This document shows positions 7,082 through 14,995 of a stretch of 37,478 nt of DNA, piece after piece (positions within the stretch are counted from its first letter, which is position 1; each line of letters opens with the position of its first letter). The stretch spans positions 1 through 37,478 of the forward strand of contig DASXUF010000077.1 in NCBI GenBank assembly GCA_036504975.1, in the 5' to 3' direction. Below the pieces are notes generated by a model. The model was not told where the DNA came from and made no database searches. It saw only the letters and a program-made list of their open reading frames with translations. Source of the DNA: Candidatus Binatia bacterium. GTDB taxonomy: Bacteria > Desulfobacterota > Binatia > UBA9968. The position numbers and the translations under genes are program-made.

Positions 7082-8278
7082 TCAGGGCTTGCGGTAGAGC
7101 GAGTCGTCCATCCTGGATTTAACTCCCTCTTGCTTCAGCGTCTCCTCGTATTCGTTACGCAGGTACGGATCTTCGTCGTAGTACGGAATGGCGGTGCCGC
7201 CGTCTTTAATGTCGATCGCGCCGTAGTCGTTATGCTGTTCCCCGGGCCGGCCGCGCTCGCGCCCCGGAGCGTTCGGTCCGAACCAGGCGGAGAGACGAAG
7301 CGGCTCTTTGCTGATGCCGAAGTGGGCGTGGAACCAGTTGCCCCCCATCGGCGCGGCGCTGACCAAGCCGACCGGCTCGTAGTCTTGGCGCCGGACCTGA
7401 TCGCCTTTGCCGTCTTTCCACGGCGTCTGCCCGAGATTCGCCGGCCACGTGTACGTGTAGCCCTTGCCGGTGAGACAGACGAGAACCGCGGCCGAGCCGT
7501 GCGCGTGCGCCTTGGAATAGCGGCCGTTTTCGTGCTGTCCGATCCACAGATAAAAATTGTTGCCGGTCATGTGCGGCTCGATGCGCCGATACCCCGGCGA
7601 GCGCCGGTTGTCGAGCGGCAGCTCGCAGTTGATGATGTCCGGAATGATGTTGGTCTGGCGCATCGCCAGCCCGCGCAGCGGATCGGGCTCGATCTCTTCT
7701 CTGGGCTTGTAATAATCGTCGGTCGGATCGAAGCGGTCTTTGAATTGATAGGGGCAATTGAAAATAAAGTCGGGGTTGGAAAACATGTTCATGACGTTCG
7801 GCGCCGTCGTCCCGGCAAGCAACAGCGCGGGGCTTCGCGTCGCGTTGACGATGCGATGCGAGGCGTTGATGGGAATCGAGAACAGCGAGCCGCGCTGCCA
7901 CTCGAAGGTGAGCTTCTTGCCGTTGCCTTCCGTCCATACCTCGGTCGAGCCGCGTCCGTCGACGACCAGATAAACCTCTTCGTACAGATGTTTCTCCGGG
8001 TTGAGCGCCCCGGCCCCCGGAACCTCCACGACGTAGCAGCCCCACAGCCCCTCGGTACCGAGTAGCTGTATAAAAATCCCGTTGCCGCCCATCTTCTTCC
8101 ATGGCTTGCGCGGCAGATCCTGCACGCGCCGGACCCCGATCTCGCGGTAGATCGGAATCTCCTGCTCTTCCATGTAGATATCGTAAGGCGTTTTCGGGCG
8201 GAGAAACTTGCCGTAGCCGGCCTTGGTTTTTTCGTCGGTGGGCGCCTGCCACTTCGACGCGTGCTGGTGCTCGGACAT
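7082..8278 (-). CDS. double-cupin domain protein (ethanolamine ammonia-lyase-activating-protein type)
   Basis: This 398-residue bicupin protein has an N-terminal half with GNGIFIQLLG leading into PEKHLYEEVYLVVDGRG, a cupin motif with His and Glu ligands. The C-terminal half has SKAHAHGSAAVLVCLTGKG and later WFHAHFG, also with metal-type histidines. Both barrels therefore look competent to bind a metal. Related proteins are sometimes annotated as ethanolamine ammonia-lyase-activating protein, a name that fits the adjacent EutA-like gene; others in the fold are ring-cleaving dioxygenases. The start has GAGGAA six bases upstream. The upstream DUF488 gene is 51 bases away on the same strand. Enzymatic role and substrate remain open. 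Confidence 0.75.
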   Translation of the reverse strand: MSEHQHASKWQAPTDEKTKAGYGKFLRPKTPYDIYMEEQEIPIYREIGVRRVQDLPRKPWKKMGGNGIFIQLLGTEGLWGCYVVEVPGAGALNPEKHLYEEVYLVVDGRGSTEVWTEGNGKKLTFEWQRGSLFSIPINASHRIVNATRSPALLLAGTTAPNVMNMFSNPDFIFNCPYQFKDRFDPTDDYYKPREEIEPDPLRGLAMRQTNIIPDIINCELPLDNRRSPGYRRIEPHMTGNNFYLWIGQHENGRYSKAHAHGSAAVLVCLTGKGYTYTWPANLGQTPWKDGKGDQVRRQDYEPVGLVSAAPMGGNWFHAHFGISKEPLRLSAWFGPNAPGRERGRPGEQHNDYGAIDIKDGGTAIPYYDEDPYLRNEYEETLKQEGVKSRMDDSLYRKP

Positions 8279-8329
8279 ATCGGTTCCTCTCTTTCCTCCC
8301 CCGATTCCTAAGCCATTTGGGCAAAAATT

Positions 8330-8851
8330 TCAACGTTTCGGATACGTGATGCTCTCGCCTGCGACGACGGCGAAGGGGGTCAGTTGATGAAGCTGCGCGC
8401 TTGTAGGAGAGAGAATATGGTGTACCTGGCATTGGCGGACGACAAGCGCGTCGGCGATCAGCGAGCGGTGACATCGCCACGGCACCGCCTCGGCGCACAT
8501 GATCGCCGTCTTCTCTTTCGCGGCGAGCCGTTGCAGCTCTGCGACGCCCGTTCGGAACTCTTCCGTCTGCATATGATCGGCGAAGCCGCGAAAACCGGAA
8601 TTGCGCCAGCCGAGATTGACCGACTCTTTGGCCGGCTTTCGTAGCCCGCCTAGAATCTTCATATGGCGATAGTCGATTTTTTTCTGGGCGAGCGCCCGCG
8701 CGAGATTTTCCGTATTGAAATGCGGCACGTGCCGTGACTTGGGAACGGTGCGAACGTCGATCAGTAGCTGGATGCCGTATCGTTCGAGCAGCGTTTCAAA
8801 ATCTTCCAGAGTGCGGTTGGAATGGCCGATGGTGAAGATAGAATGCGCCAT
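8330..8851 (-). CDS. DUF488 domain protein
   Basis: This 173-residue protein has the full DUF488 pattern: FTIGHSNRTLEDF at the N-terminus, LLIDVRTVPKSRHVPHFN, Y-R-HMKILGGLR in the middle and a late MCAEAVPWRCHR motif with cysteine and histidine residues. The family is widespread and its function is not established. No signal peptide or membrane segment is present. The ATG is preceded by GGAG about 10 bases upstream. It is followed by the bicupin gene 51 bases downstream on the same strand, so cotranscription is possible, but no functional link is known. Confidence 0.88.
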   Translation of the reverse strand: MAHSIFTIGHSNRTLEDFETLLERYGIQLLIDVRTVPKSRHVPHFNTENLARALAQKKIDYRHMKILGGLRKPAKESVNLGWRNSGFRGFADHMQTEEFRTGVAELQRLAAKEKTAIMCAEAVPWRCHRSLIADALVVRQCQVHHILSPTSAQLHQLTPFAVVAGESITYPKR

Positions 8852-9070
8852 TTATATCAGTCTCCACAAGTAAAGCGCTCGTGCAAGCGCCGGTCATTAA
8901 ATTGTAAACGTGGATTTCGCCTGTGCGGTCGAGGGGCGCGAGGAAGAGGGCCGCGGACGTCCGACTAGAGAGGTTCGACTCATGGTACTGCCCTATCGGC
9001 CGCAGCCCGAAACCTCGCGCCGTGAGGCCGCGCGTTCGAGATGCAATGTAACGAGCGTGAATAGGGAGTC
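8852..9070. other. intergenic spacer, no feature recognised
   Basis: These 219 bases separate the DUF488 gene from the 3' end of the MetE-like gene. A short plus-strand frame covers part of it but has arginine/serine-rich, family-free translation. No convincing promoter or terminator was seen. Confidence 0.4.
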
Positions 9071-10081
9071 CTATAAGCTTCGTCTCAACTCGCTGGCGGT
9101 TTGGACGAGGAGCCGCGCTTTTTCCAGCGCCAGCTCGCGGCTCACCGTCATCAAACCGCAGTCCGGCGCCAGCAGCAGACGCTCCGGTTCGATGTAATCG
9201 AGCGCGGCGCCGACGCGCGCGACGACTTTTTCCAGCGGCTCGGGCGGGGTGTCGCCGGGATCGACGCAGCCGAAGACGATTAACCGGTCTTTGCAGATAT
9301 CGAGCACGGCGGGATCGAAACCGCTGCGCGCGAACTCGACGGAGAAGCCGCCGACGCGGCTTTTCATGAGCAGCTCCAAAAGCTCGGGGTACTCGTATTC
9401 GTGCTGGCGCTTGCCGGCGCCGGGATAGCCGTAGCAGAGGTGAACGATCGTCGGGATCGTGACGCCTTGGAGGCAGCGGTCGAGCGCGCGCACGCCGTAG
9501 GCCGCCGCTTTCTCGTGATAGCGCGTCATCGCCGGCTCGTCGATCTGCGCCACGTCGCAGCCGGCGGCTTGAAGCGCGAGCAACTCTTCGTTCAGCGCCG
9601 CGGCGACGTCCATCGCGAGCTTCTCTTCGTCGCCGTAGAATTCGTCGTACGTCGTGTCGACGACAGTCATCGGTCCCGGCACGGCCATCTTCACCGGCCG
9701 CGAGGTATGCGCCTTGGCAAACAAAAAATCTCCGACCACGGCGACGGCCCGCCGGCGCACCGGTCCAACGACGCGCGGCACCTGACGCTCGACGTCGGTG
9801 CGGCGGCGGATTGCCTTGTCGCGCCGGTTGACGAGATCGAACCCGTCCATCGCCGCCAGCACGTGATTGATGAATTGCGGCCGGCGCTGCTCGCCGTCGG
9901 TGAGCAGGTCGAGCCCGACGCGCTCCTGCTCGTGCAGGATCGCGATCGTGGCGTCGTCCTGCGCTTCGCTGAGCAGCTCGCCCTCCAGGCGAAACGTCAC
10001 TTCGCTGCGGTCGCGCTCGGAGAGCCAGTTGGGTCTGGGAAAGCTGCCGACTGTTGTCGTGGCGATGGGAGGAAGTTGCAT
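9071..10081 (-). CDS. MetE C-terminal-domain-type cobalamin-independent methyltransferase
   Basis: This 336-residue protein corresponds to only the catalytic C-terminal barrel of cobalamin-independent methionine synthase (full MetE is about 750 residues). It begins IATTTVGSFPRPNWL and keeps the zinc ligands: HLCYG (His and Cys), SVEFARSG (Glu) and PDCGL (Cys). Single-domain relatives move methyl groups to homocysteine or act on other thiols, using donors that need not be methyltetrahydrofolate; the donor here is unknown. The start is ATG 10079-10081; a TTG 27 bases upstream is possible but adds a non-family tail that overlaps the degraded gene upstream. It is 4 bases downstream of the remnant retropepsin frame, which suggests an ancestral operon. 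Confidence 0.85.
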   Translation of the reverse strand: MQLPPIATTTVGSFPRPNWLSERDRSEVTFRLEGELLSEAQDDATIAILHEQERVGLDLLTDGEQRRPQFINHVLAAMDGFDLVNRRDKAIRRRTDVERQVPRVVGPVRRRAVAVVGDFLFAKAHTSRPVKMAVPGPMTVVDTTYDEFYGDEEKLAMDVAAALNEELLALQAAGCDVAQIDEPAMTRYHEKAAAYGVRALDRCLQGVTIPTIVHLCYGYPGAGKRQHEYEYPELLELLMKSRVGGFSVEFARSGFDPAVLDICKDRLIVFGCVDPGDTPPEPLEKVVARVGAALDYIEPERLLLAPDCGLMTVSRELALEKARLLVQTASELRRSL

Positions 10082-10085
10082 TGCG

Positions 10086-10431
10086 CTAGCGCCTATTCGA
10101 GTAAACAAAAACTACTTTTTTCTGTCTCTCGTTGAAAGTAACTTCTCTAAAGCTATCAAAAACGGATCTTCGTGTCTCCGATCTGAAACGGAAGGCGAAA
10201 AAGATAAGCCGGCATGATCCTTCCGTCGGCGGCCTTGAGTAATTTCAACCGGCCTTGGTCCCTCTTGAGATTTAGCCGCTCTAAAATCTCGCCTTGAAAA
10301 ATCGAGCAAAACGCGCCGGAGTCCACATAGGCCTCCGTCTTGAAAACTAAATTACGACTGAATAGCGTTAAGGGAATAATCGGGACAAACTGCTTACCGA
10401 GCCGCGTGTATGGAAAGGTTATAGAACGCAC
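10086..10431 (-). pseudogene. retropepsin-like aspartic protease, internal deletion and frameshift
   Basis: The first 91 codons (from a GTG at 10429-10431) encode the front of a retropepsin-like domain, with YVDSGAFCSIF carrying the catalytic Asp and a strand ending IGDTKIRF, then a stop. In another frame immediately after, DSFREVTFNERQKKVVF continues to a stop at 10086-10088. That tail matches the family C-terminus (usually after an LLGR.G-F-RF segment). So roughly 25-30 codons including LLGR appear deleted, with a frame change. The upstream DUF5678 frame overlaps its start by a few bases. The gene is probably inactive, unless the truncated 91-residue product dimerises. Confidence 0.7.
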
Positions 10432-10700
10432 TCAAGATCTTCTTTGGTAGGGATAGGCGCAATGAACGGCGCGGCATTCGGATGGTTTGATTGTGCCTTC
10501 TCGACGAGCTTTGCGATTTGTTTCTTCTCCGCGATACCGATGAGTTCTCCATCCGCCAGGACGATCCATTTCCCTCCATGCTCGCGGACGAGCTGGCCAA
10601 AATGTTTTTTAAAGTACCGGTCGTCGGGATCGGAATACGGCGTTTGGATCGAGGCGCGCTGCCGCACGCGAGCCGTCTTTTCGCGCTTCGATTTTCTCAT
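10419..10700 (-). CDS. DUF5678-like small protein
   Basis: This 93-residue protein has a basic N-terminus (MRKSKREKTARVRQR) followed by a domain with GGKWIVLADGELIGIA and a late proline-rich strand (APFIAPIPTKEDLECVL). The pattern W-V-L-A-D-G-E ... P-F-I-P resembles DUF5678, small proteins of unknown function that are commonly encoded next to retropepsin-like proteases. Here the next gene starts within its last codons, reproducing that pairing. No good Shine-Dalgarno sequence precedes the ATG, so the true start could be internal. The neighbouring protease is broken, which leaves this gene possibly orphaned. Confidence 0.6.
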   Translation of the reverse strand: MRKSKREKTARVRQRASIQTPYSDPDDRYFKKHFGQLVREHGGKWIVLADGELIGIAEKKQIAKLVEKAQSNHPNAAPFIAPIPTKEDLECVL

Positions 10701-10799
10701 GATGAGAATGATAACTCTTCGGAGATTCTAATTCTACCCAACGCGTTGTGATCTTAAATACTCCCTCTCCGTGGATGTCCTGCAGATCCAGCCGGGTTG

Positions 10800-11234
10800 T
10801 TACCGGCGGGTGGTTTCGACCGGATAGCCGCGCTTTAGCCAGCCCGCGTATCCTTCGGGCATAACGAAGACGTTTCGATAGCCCCGATATTCCAAAAAAA
10901 CCGCCTTATCGGCGACGTCATAGATCTGGCACGCGCAGTAAAGAACGACCCGCCCGATCCTAGGAATTTCTTCGAACCGTTTCGTCAGCTCGTTAATTGG
11001 GATCGAGCGCGCTCCGGGCAGCCGCTTTTCCTGGAACTCCTTGGCCGGACGGAGATCGATAAGCACCAATTTCTCTCCCGAATCCATCATCAGCTTCACT
11101 CGATCCGCTGAAACGGTGTCGACGGTATCTTCGACACCGTGGCCGGCCGACGCCGCCGTCGGAAACGACGTCGCGAGCGACGCCAAAAGGAGGAAGATTG
11201 TTTTTCCGAGCTTAGTTGCCCGATTGTTTTTCAT
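10800..11234 (-). CDS. secreted rhodanese-domain protein
   Basis: This 144-residue single rhodanese domain sits behind a Sec signal peptide (LGKTIFLLLASLATSF, cleavage likely after SAG-less ASA, residue 30). The core has VLIDLRPAKEF, GARSIPINEL and VVLYCACQIYD, where the first cysteine is the expected catalytic position; the loop CACQIYDVA is not the classical CRSGxR, so sulfur-transferase specificity is uncertain. It ends with GYRNVFVMPEGYAGWLKRGYPV, a typical rhodanese tail. Its start lies 23 bases inside the preceding LVIVD-repeat gene, so the two are probably translated together and exported together. The periplasmic role is unknown; sulfur, cyanide or redox relay chemistry are options. 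Confidence 0.85.
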   Translation of the reverse strand: MKNNRATKLGKTIFLLLASLATSFPTAASAGHGVEDTVDTVSADRVKLMMDSGEKLVLIDLRPAKEFQEKRLPGARSIPINELTKRFEEIPRIGRVVLYCACQIYDVADKAVFLEYRGYRNVFVMPEGYAGWLKRGYPVETTRR

Positions 11235-12615
11235 ACTTGACGGTTACGTTCTTGTTGTCCGGTGTCCAGGCGACGGTGCCTTTGGTCCCGGGCGTGTGCT
11301 TGAGGATCCAAAATCCTCCACCGGGATCCGAAGAACTCGCGAATACGAGGCCGTTGTCATGGACAAAAACGTCGTCGGCATGGCCGTTGTCGGCGTTGAC
11401 CCGCGCAAACGGCGGCGGGACAAAATGGCCGGCGCTCTTCGGTCGGTAGGGATCCGCGATGTCAATCGCCCAGAAGCCGGAGTTTTCCCAGGCGCTGAAA
11501 ATAATATTTCCTTTTATCATGCGCTCGACGTCGTGAATGCCGAACCGCCTTCCCGGACGGTCCGGCGGGCAAAACCGGTTCAGGGGAAGCCTGAAAGTCG
11601 AAATCTGGACGGGATTTTTTTCTTCGCGCACGTCGATGACGTGCAGGTAACCGAAAGGACAATGCTGCGGTTGCACCAGCTCGTCGGTCGCTACGATGAC
11701 ATCCGGCCTGCCGCCGTGTTGAGGAACGACGATACCGATGCTGTGCGTGTTGCCTTCCTCCGGCGGCGACCACTTGATCTGACTGATCTTAGTCGGCTTC
11801 CGAATATCGCTGATGTCGAGAATAATGACCCCCTCGTCGCGGTATGCGAGATAGGCGCGGTCCTTATAGGTGGTGATATCGTGGAGCATCACCCAGATCT
11901 TCGGCAGCCCTTCGCGCAATCCGCGGTCGGGATCGACCCAATTCTCTCCCGGCTTTTCCCCGCCTGCGGTCCACTGTCCCGGAAACCACCAGCGGGAAAC
12001 TTCCTTCGGCTTGGCCGGGTCGTTGATATCGGCGACGATCAGAATGTTGCCGTGATAGCCTTCTTTGGTCGTTGAAATGAAGGCGAATTTTCCCTGCTTT
12101 GGATCTTCATGGAGCCAGAATCCGTGGACCCCCCTGCGCGGCGGGGCGTCGGTCTTAAAAAAGCCAGTCTCGCGCGGCTTGGTCGGATCACTGACGTCAA
12201 AGAGACGGATACCGGACTCCCAGGTCTTGATCTTCTCGTCGCGGACGGCCTCCTGGTTTACGACCAGAATATTTTCCAGGACGTCGATATACTGGCTCTG
12301 AACGCTCGGGTCGTTTTTTACCTGCGCAACGACGCGAGGCCGCTCGGGATTGCCGACATCGACCACGCTGAAACCTTGATAGTTCGACGTATAGGCATAT
12401 TTTCCGTCGCGGCTGACGCGGAACTCGGCGACTTGATCCCAACCGTTAAGATCGCTGTAGGAGACAATGGTGAAATTCTCCATCTCCCCATAGCCCGGCT
12501 GGCGCTCCTTGGCGGGGCCGAGAATTTTCGTCTGGCCAAACGTATGAGTGGCCGTTGCCGAGCAGAGGAGCACTATGGTTACGAGAAACGACAAGCGAAC
12601 TTTCAATCCCGCCAT
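11212..12615 (-). CDS. secreted LVIVD-repeat beta-propeller protein
   Basis: This 467-residue protein has a signal peptide (residues 1-27, FLVTIVLLCSATATHTFGQ) and multiple LVIVD-type repeats: GFSVVDVGNPERPRVV, GIRLFDVSDPTKPRE, NILIVADINDPAKPKE, GVIILDISDIRKPTK, YLHVIDVREEKNPVQ and GFWAIDIADPYRPKS. Such repeats fold as propeller blades and usually occur in exported or cell-surface proteins. Histidines and an HCP cysteine between blades could bind metal, but this is not established. The ATG has AGGAGG nine bases upstream. The downstream rhodanese overlaps its end by 23 bases. No function can be assigned beyond a periplasmic or surface scaffold or binding role. Confidence 0.85.
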   Translation of the reverse strand: MAGLKVRLSFLVTIVLLCSATATHTFGQTKILGPAKERQPGYGEMENFTIVSYSDLNGWDQVAEFRVSRDGKYAYTSNYQGFSVVDVGNPERPRVVAQVKNDPSVQSQYIDVLENILVVNQEAVRDEKIKTWESGIRLFDVSDPTKPRETGFFKTDAPPRRGVHGFWLHEDPKQGKFAFISTTKEGYHGNILIVADINDPAKPKEVSRWWFPGQWTAGGEKPGENWVDPDRGLREGLPKIWVMLHDITTYKDRAYLAYRDEGVIILDISDIRKPTKISQIKWSPPEEGNTHSIGIVVPQHGGRPDVIVATDELVQPQHCPFGYLHVIDVREEKNPVQISTFRLPLNRFCPPDRPGRRFGIHDVERMIKGNIIFSAWENSGFWAIDIADPYRPKSAGHFVPPPFARVNADNGHADDVFVHDNGLVFASSSDPGGGFWILKHTPGTKGTVAWTPDNKNVTVKYEKQSGN

Positions 12616-12642
12616 TTTTCCGTCCCTCCTGAATATTTTGCG

Positions 12643-13299
12643 TTACTCGCCGATTCCCACAATCTTAACGCTCGCGTGTTTGGATTTGTACTTGCGATTG
12701 AGATAGATCAGCACGCCGGTGATGCCTTCGATCACGTAGGCGTTCTGCGCCGGTCCGGCGTCGTACGGCTTCGCCCCGATGCGCCGGATGATCTCCATCA
12801 CGCTCTGCTTCGCCGCATCGCTGTCGCCGCAGACCAGCACGTCGCCAAGCGGCGCATGAATGTCCTGCAAGTCCAGCGCCGAGATATTATGCAGCGCGCC
12901 GACGACCGGCGCTTCGCCGCCGAGAATCGTCTGCGCCTCCAACAGCGCGGAGCCGGCCGGCGGCACGAACGGCCGCCCCTTTTGCAGCGGCACGACGGCG
13001 TCGATGATCGTCTTGCCGCCGAGCTGGCCCTTGAGATCGGCGACGATCTTCGCGTGGCCTTCGTACGGCACGGAGATGACGACGAACTCCGCCGCTTTGA
13101 CCGCCTCCGGGTTCGTCTCGCCTTCGAGCCTGCCTCCCGGCCGCGTTTTGCTTTTCAGCGACCCGACGACCGTCAGCGCTTTGTCGCGCTCGCGCGAGCC
13201 GATGATGACGCGGACTCCGGGAGCCGCCAGGCGCAGCGCCAGCGCCGTGCCGAGATTTCCCGTTCCTCCCACGATAGCGACAGAGAATTCTTTCTCCAT
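12643..13299 (-). CDS. npdG: NADPH-dependent F420 reductase
   Basis: This 218-residue protein begins FSVAIVGGTGNLGTALALRL, the NADP-binding first strand and glycine loop of F420H2:NADP oxidoreductase, followed by IIGSRERDKA (the NADPH phosphate contact) and VVISVPYEGH. It transfers hydride between NADP(H) and coenzyme F420. The start ATG at 13297-13299 gives the family N-terminus; an upstream GTG lies in a repeat hairpin and is less likely. It follows cofE, cofC, cofD and cofG on the same strand, so synthesis and reduction of F420 are encoded together. The 65-base gap from cofE is occupied by a REP-like palindrome. Archaeal Fno is the alternative name for the same family. Confidence 0.88.
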   Translation of the reverse strand: MEKEFSVAIVGGTGNLGTALALRLAAPGVRVIIGSRERDKALTVVGSLKSKTRPGGRLEGETNPEAVKAAEFVVISVPYEGHAKIVADLKGQLGGKTIIDAVVPLQKGRPFVPPAGSALLEAQTILGGEAPVVGALHNISALDLQDIHAPLGDVLVCGDSDAAKQSVMEIIRRIGAKPYDAGPAQNAYVIEGITGVLIYLNRKYKSKHASVKIVGIGE

Positions 13300-13326
13300 G
13301 TCTATTTTTCCGGACCCTCTCCCCAC

Positions 13327-13349
13327 CCCTCTCCCTGTCAGGGAGAGGG
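13327..13349. repeat. REP-like hairpin (GC-rich, 10-bp stem)
   Basis: The arms ccctctccct (13327-13336) and agggagaggg (13340-13349) are perfect complements with a 3-base loop, flanked by ccccacc and gtgggtgaggg in a further imperfect dyad. A related palindrome occurs at 31361-31384. It lies between cofE and npdG. It could affect mRNA processing or termination, but no U-tract is present on the minus strand. Confidence 0.75.
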
Positions 13350-13364
13350 CGTGGGTGAGGGTTA

Positions 13365-14129
13365 TTAGAAACTGCGAAAGAGATCTTCCGCCTCGGGGCG
13401 GAGCAGCTCTTGCGCCGATCCATCTTCCCCCTTTTCTTCGTAACCTCGAATCAATACGACCGGTATCCGTCCCTTTTTTCCCATGACAAGCTCCGCCGCT
13501 CCGGCCAGCTCGTCGGCGACCGCCGCAACCGCGGCCCTCAACTCGTAGCCGTAGCTATCCGTCGTTCCGCGCTCGTCTTTGATCGGATTGAACCCGGCGA
13601 CGCCGACGGCGACGTCCACGGTTCCCAAACGCCAGGCGCGGCCGAAACTGTCGCTGATGATAACTCCGGGCGCGGCATCGAGTTGTGGGAGCCGCTGCTT
13701 GATTTCCTCCCGGATCTTTCTCGCCGACGCATCGGGATCGCGCGGCAAGAGCGCGACCTGCCCGAGACCGACGTTCGACGCATCGACGCCGGCGTTGGCG
13801 CAAATAAATCCGTGCTGCGTCTCGACGATGAGCGCGGTGCCGCCTTTTCTGACGACGCGCCGGCTCTCGCGCAAAATGACTTCGACCAGCCGGGCGTCTT
13901 TCGCCAACTCGCGCGCCAGCTCCGAAGCGCGCGCCGAAGGCTTGATGTCGTCGAGGCGGACGATCTGACCTTCGGCCTTGGAGACGATCTTGTGCGCCAC
14001 GACGAGAATGTCGCCGCTCGCCAGAGTTACCGATTGCCGCGCGCAGGCTTCGGCGATCAGCGCGCCGATCGAATCGCCCCGGCGTGCCTCGCCGATGCCC
14101 GTGAGGCCGATAAGCTCCAACCGGCTCAT
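13365..14129 (-). CDS. cofE: F420-0:gamma-glutamyl ligase
   Basis: CofE adds glutamate residues to F420-0 using GTP. This 254-residue protein has the family sections in order: LELIGLTGIGEARRGD, DILVVAHKIVSKAEGQ, TQHGFICANAGVDASN, VIISDSFGRAWRLGTVDVAVG and DERGTTDSYGYELRA. It lacks the C-terminal nitroreductase domain found in mycobacterial FbiB, so dehydro-F420 reduction must be done by another protein. Its ATG overlaps the cofC stop as ATGA (14126-14129), indicating coupled translation. The F420 tail length cannot be read from sequence. Confidence 0.93.
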   Translation of the reverse strand: MSRLELIGLTGIGEARRGDSIGALIAEACARQSVTLASGDILVVAHKIVSKAEGQIVRLDDIKPSARASELARELAKDARLVEVILRESRRVVRKGGTALIVETQHGFICANAGVDASNVGLGQVALLPRDPDASARKIREEIKQRLPQLDAAPGVIISDSFGRAWRLGTVDVAVGVAGFNPIKDERGTTDSYGYELRAAVAAVADELAGAAELVMGKKGRIPVVLIRGYEEKGEDGSAQELLRPEAEDLFRSF

Positions 14130-14806
14130 ATTTCACCCGCGGACCGTGCCGCCGCCGATTTCATTTCCATGACCAACGAATAAGTTTCGCCCTGCCCGCC
14201 GCCGGACTGAAGAAACCGCTCCAAGTCCTGCGGCTCGTCGATGTCGAGCGCGATGCGCTCATTCTCCAGCACTCGCAACGGCAACTTTTGGGCGGCGACC
14301 CGGCTCAGGTGATACGAGAAGCTGTCATAGCCGAAGCGGAGACCGATCGCGTTGGGCGGCGCAAGCAGAAGCGCGTTGGTGCCCATGCGGTCGTGCGACG
14401 GCACCAGCAGGGCGAAAGGAGAAACGCCGTCGTGCCGCGAAATTTCTCCGAGTAGAAGCTCGATGTCTTGCGAAGAGAGCAAGGGAATGTCGGCCGGAAT
14501 GACGAGCGCGGCCCCCACGCCGCGCCGTTTGATGTCCAGCAGCGCGAACATCACCGCCTCGGTCTCGCCTTTTTCTTCCCGTTCCATGATGGCCGTCGCG
14601 CCCATGGACGCGGCGATCTCACGGACCTTGGCGTCTCCGGTCACGACGTAGACGGAATCCAGACCGCGCGCGGCGAGCGTCACACGGAGCACGTCGCGCA
14701 GCATCGCCGCGGCGAGCGCGGCGCGCTCGGCGGCGCCGAGCAGCGACGAAAGCCGCTGCTTGGCGTTGGTGAATCCCTTGGCGGGGATGAGAGCCGCGAT
14801 TTTCAT
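14126..14806 (-). CDS. cofC: CofC/FbiD-type guanylyltransferase
   Basis: This 226-residue nucleotidyltransferase activates 2-phospholactate, phosphoenolpyruvate or 3-phosphoglycerate as a GMP diphosphate ester for F420 assembly. It starts IAALIPAKGFTNAKQRLSSLL, with the family's P-x-K nucleotide-binding lysine, and has YVVTGDA, the VIPADIPLL strand with the metal-binding aspartate, and DRMGTNALLL. Which three-carbon acid is used cannot be told here; bacterial FbiD prefers phosphoenolpyruvate. The last bases overlap cofE. A 189-base repeat-filled gap separates it from the cofD gene upstream. Confidence 0.9.
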   Translation of the reverse strand: MKIAALIPAKGFTNAKQRLSSLLGAAERAALAAAMLRDVLRVTLAARGLDSVYVVTGDAKVREIAASMGATAIMEREEKGETEAVMFALLDIKRRGVGAALVIPADIPLLSSQDIELLLGEISRHDGVSPFALLVPSHDRMGTNALLLAPPNAIGLRFGYDSFSYHLSRVAAQKLPLRVLENERIALDIDEPQDLERFLQSGGGQGETYSLVMEMKSAAARSAGEI

Positions 14807-14821
14807 AGCTATTGACCTAGG

Positions 14822-14990
14822 TCATCCTTCGACAGGCTCAGAGCCTGTCCTGAGTTCATCGAAGGGATGACCGGGTACGCATTGACCAATCCGTTCGTGC
14901 TGAGCCCTTCGACACGCAGGCCGTTCGTCCTGAGCTTTGTCGAAGGAAACGGCCTGCAACTCAGGACAGGCTTGTCGAAGCACGGCCGTA
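14822..14990. repeat. cluster of REP-like inverted repeats
   Basis: The cofD-cofC gap is packed with imperfect palindromes built from the words CCTTCGACAGGCTCAG, CCTGAGTTCATCGAAGGGATGAC, GTTCGTCCTGAGC and TTGTCGAAG. Within it, caggctc-a-gagcctg is a perfect 7-bp dyad, and gtcatcc-ttcga pairs with tcgaagggatgac. The same TTCGACA...CTCA / TGAGC...TCGAAG words recur at 31224-31304. Such elements are dispersed in many bacterial genomes. No gene was seen here. Confidence 0.8.
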
Positions 14991-14995
14991 AATTC

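Noticed and set aside
9401..10135. Long plus-strand frame antisense to the MetE-like gene
   Set aside because: High G+C gives long antisense frames; the opposite strand has all zinc-ligand motifs of the MetE catalytic domain.
12109..13368. Long plus-strand frame over the LVIVD and npdG genes
   Set aside because: It spans two genuine minus-strand genes and has a low-complexity basic translation.
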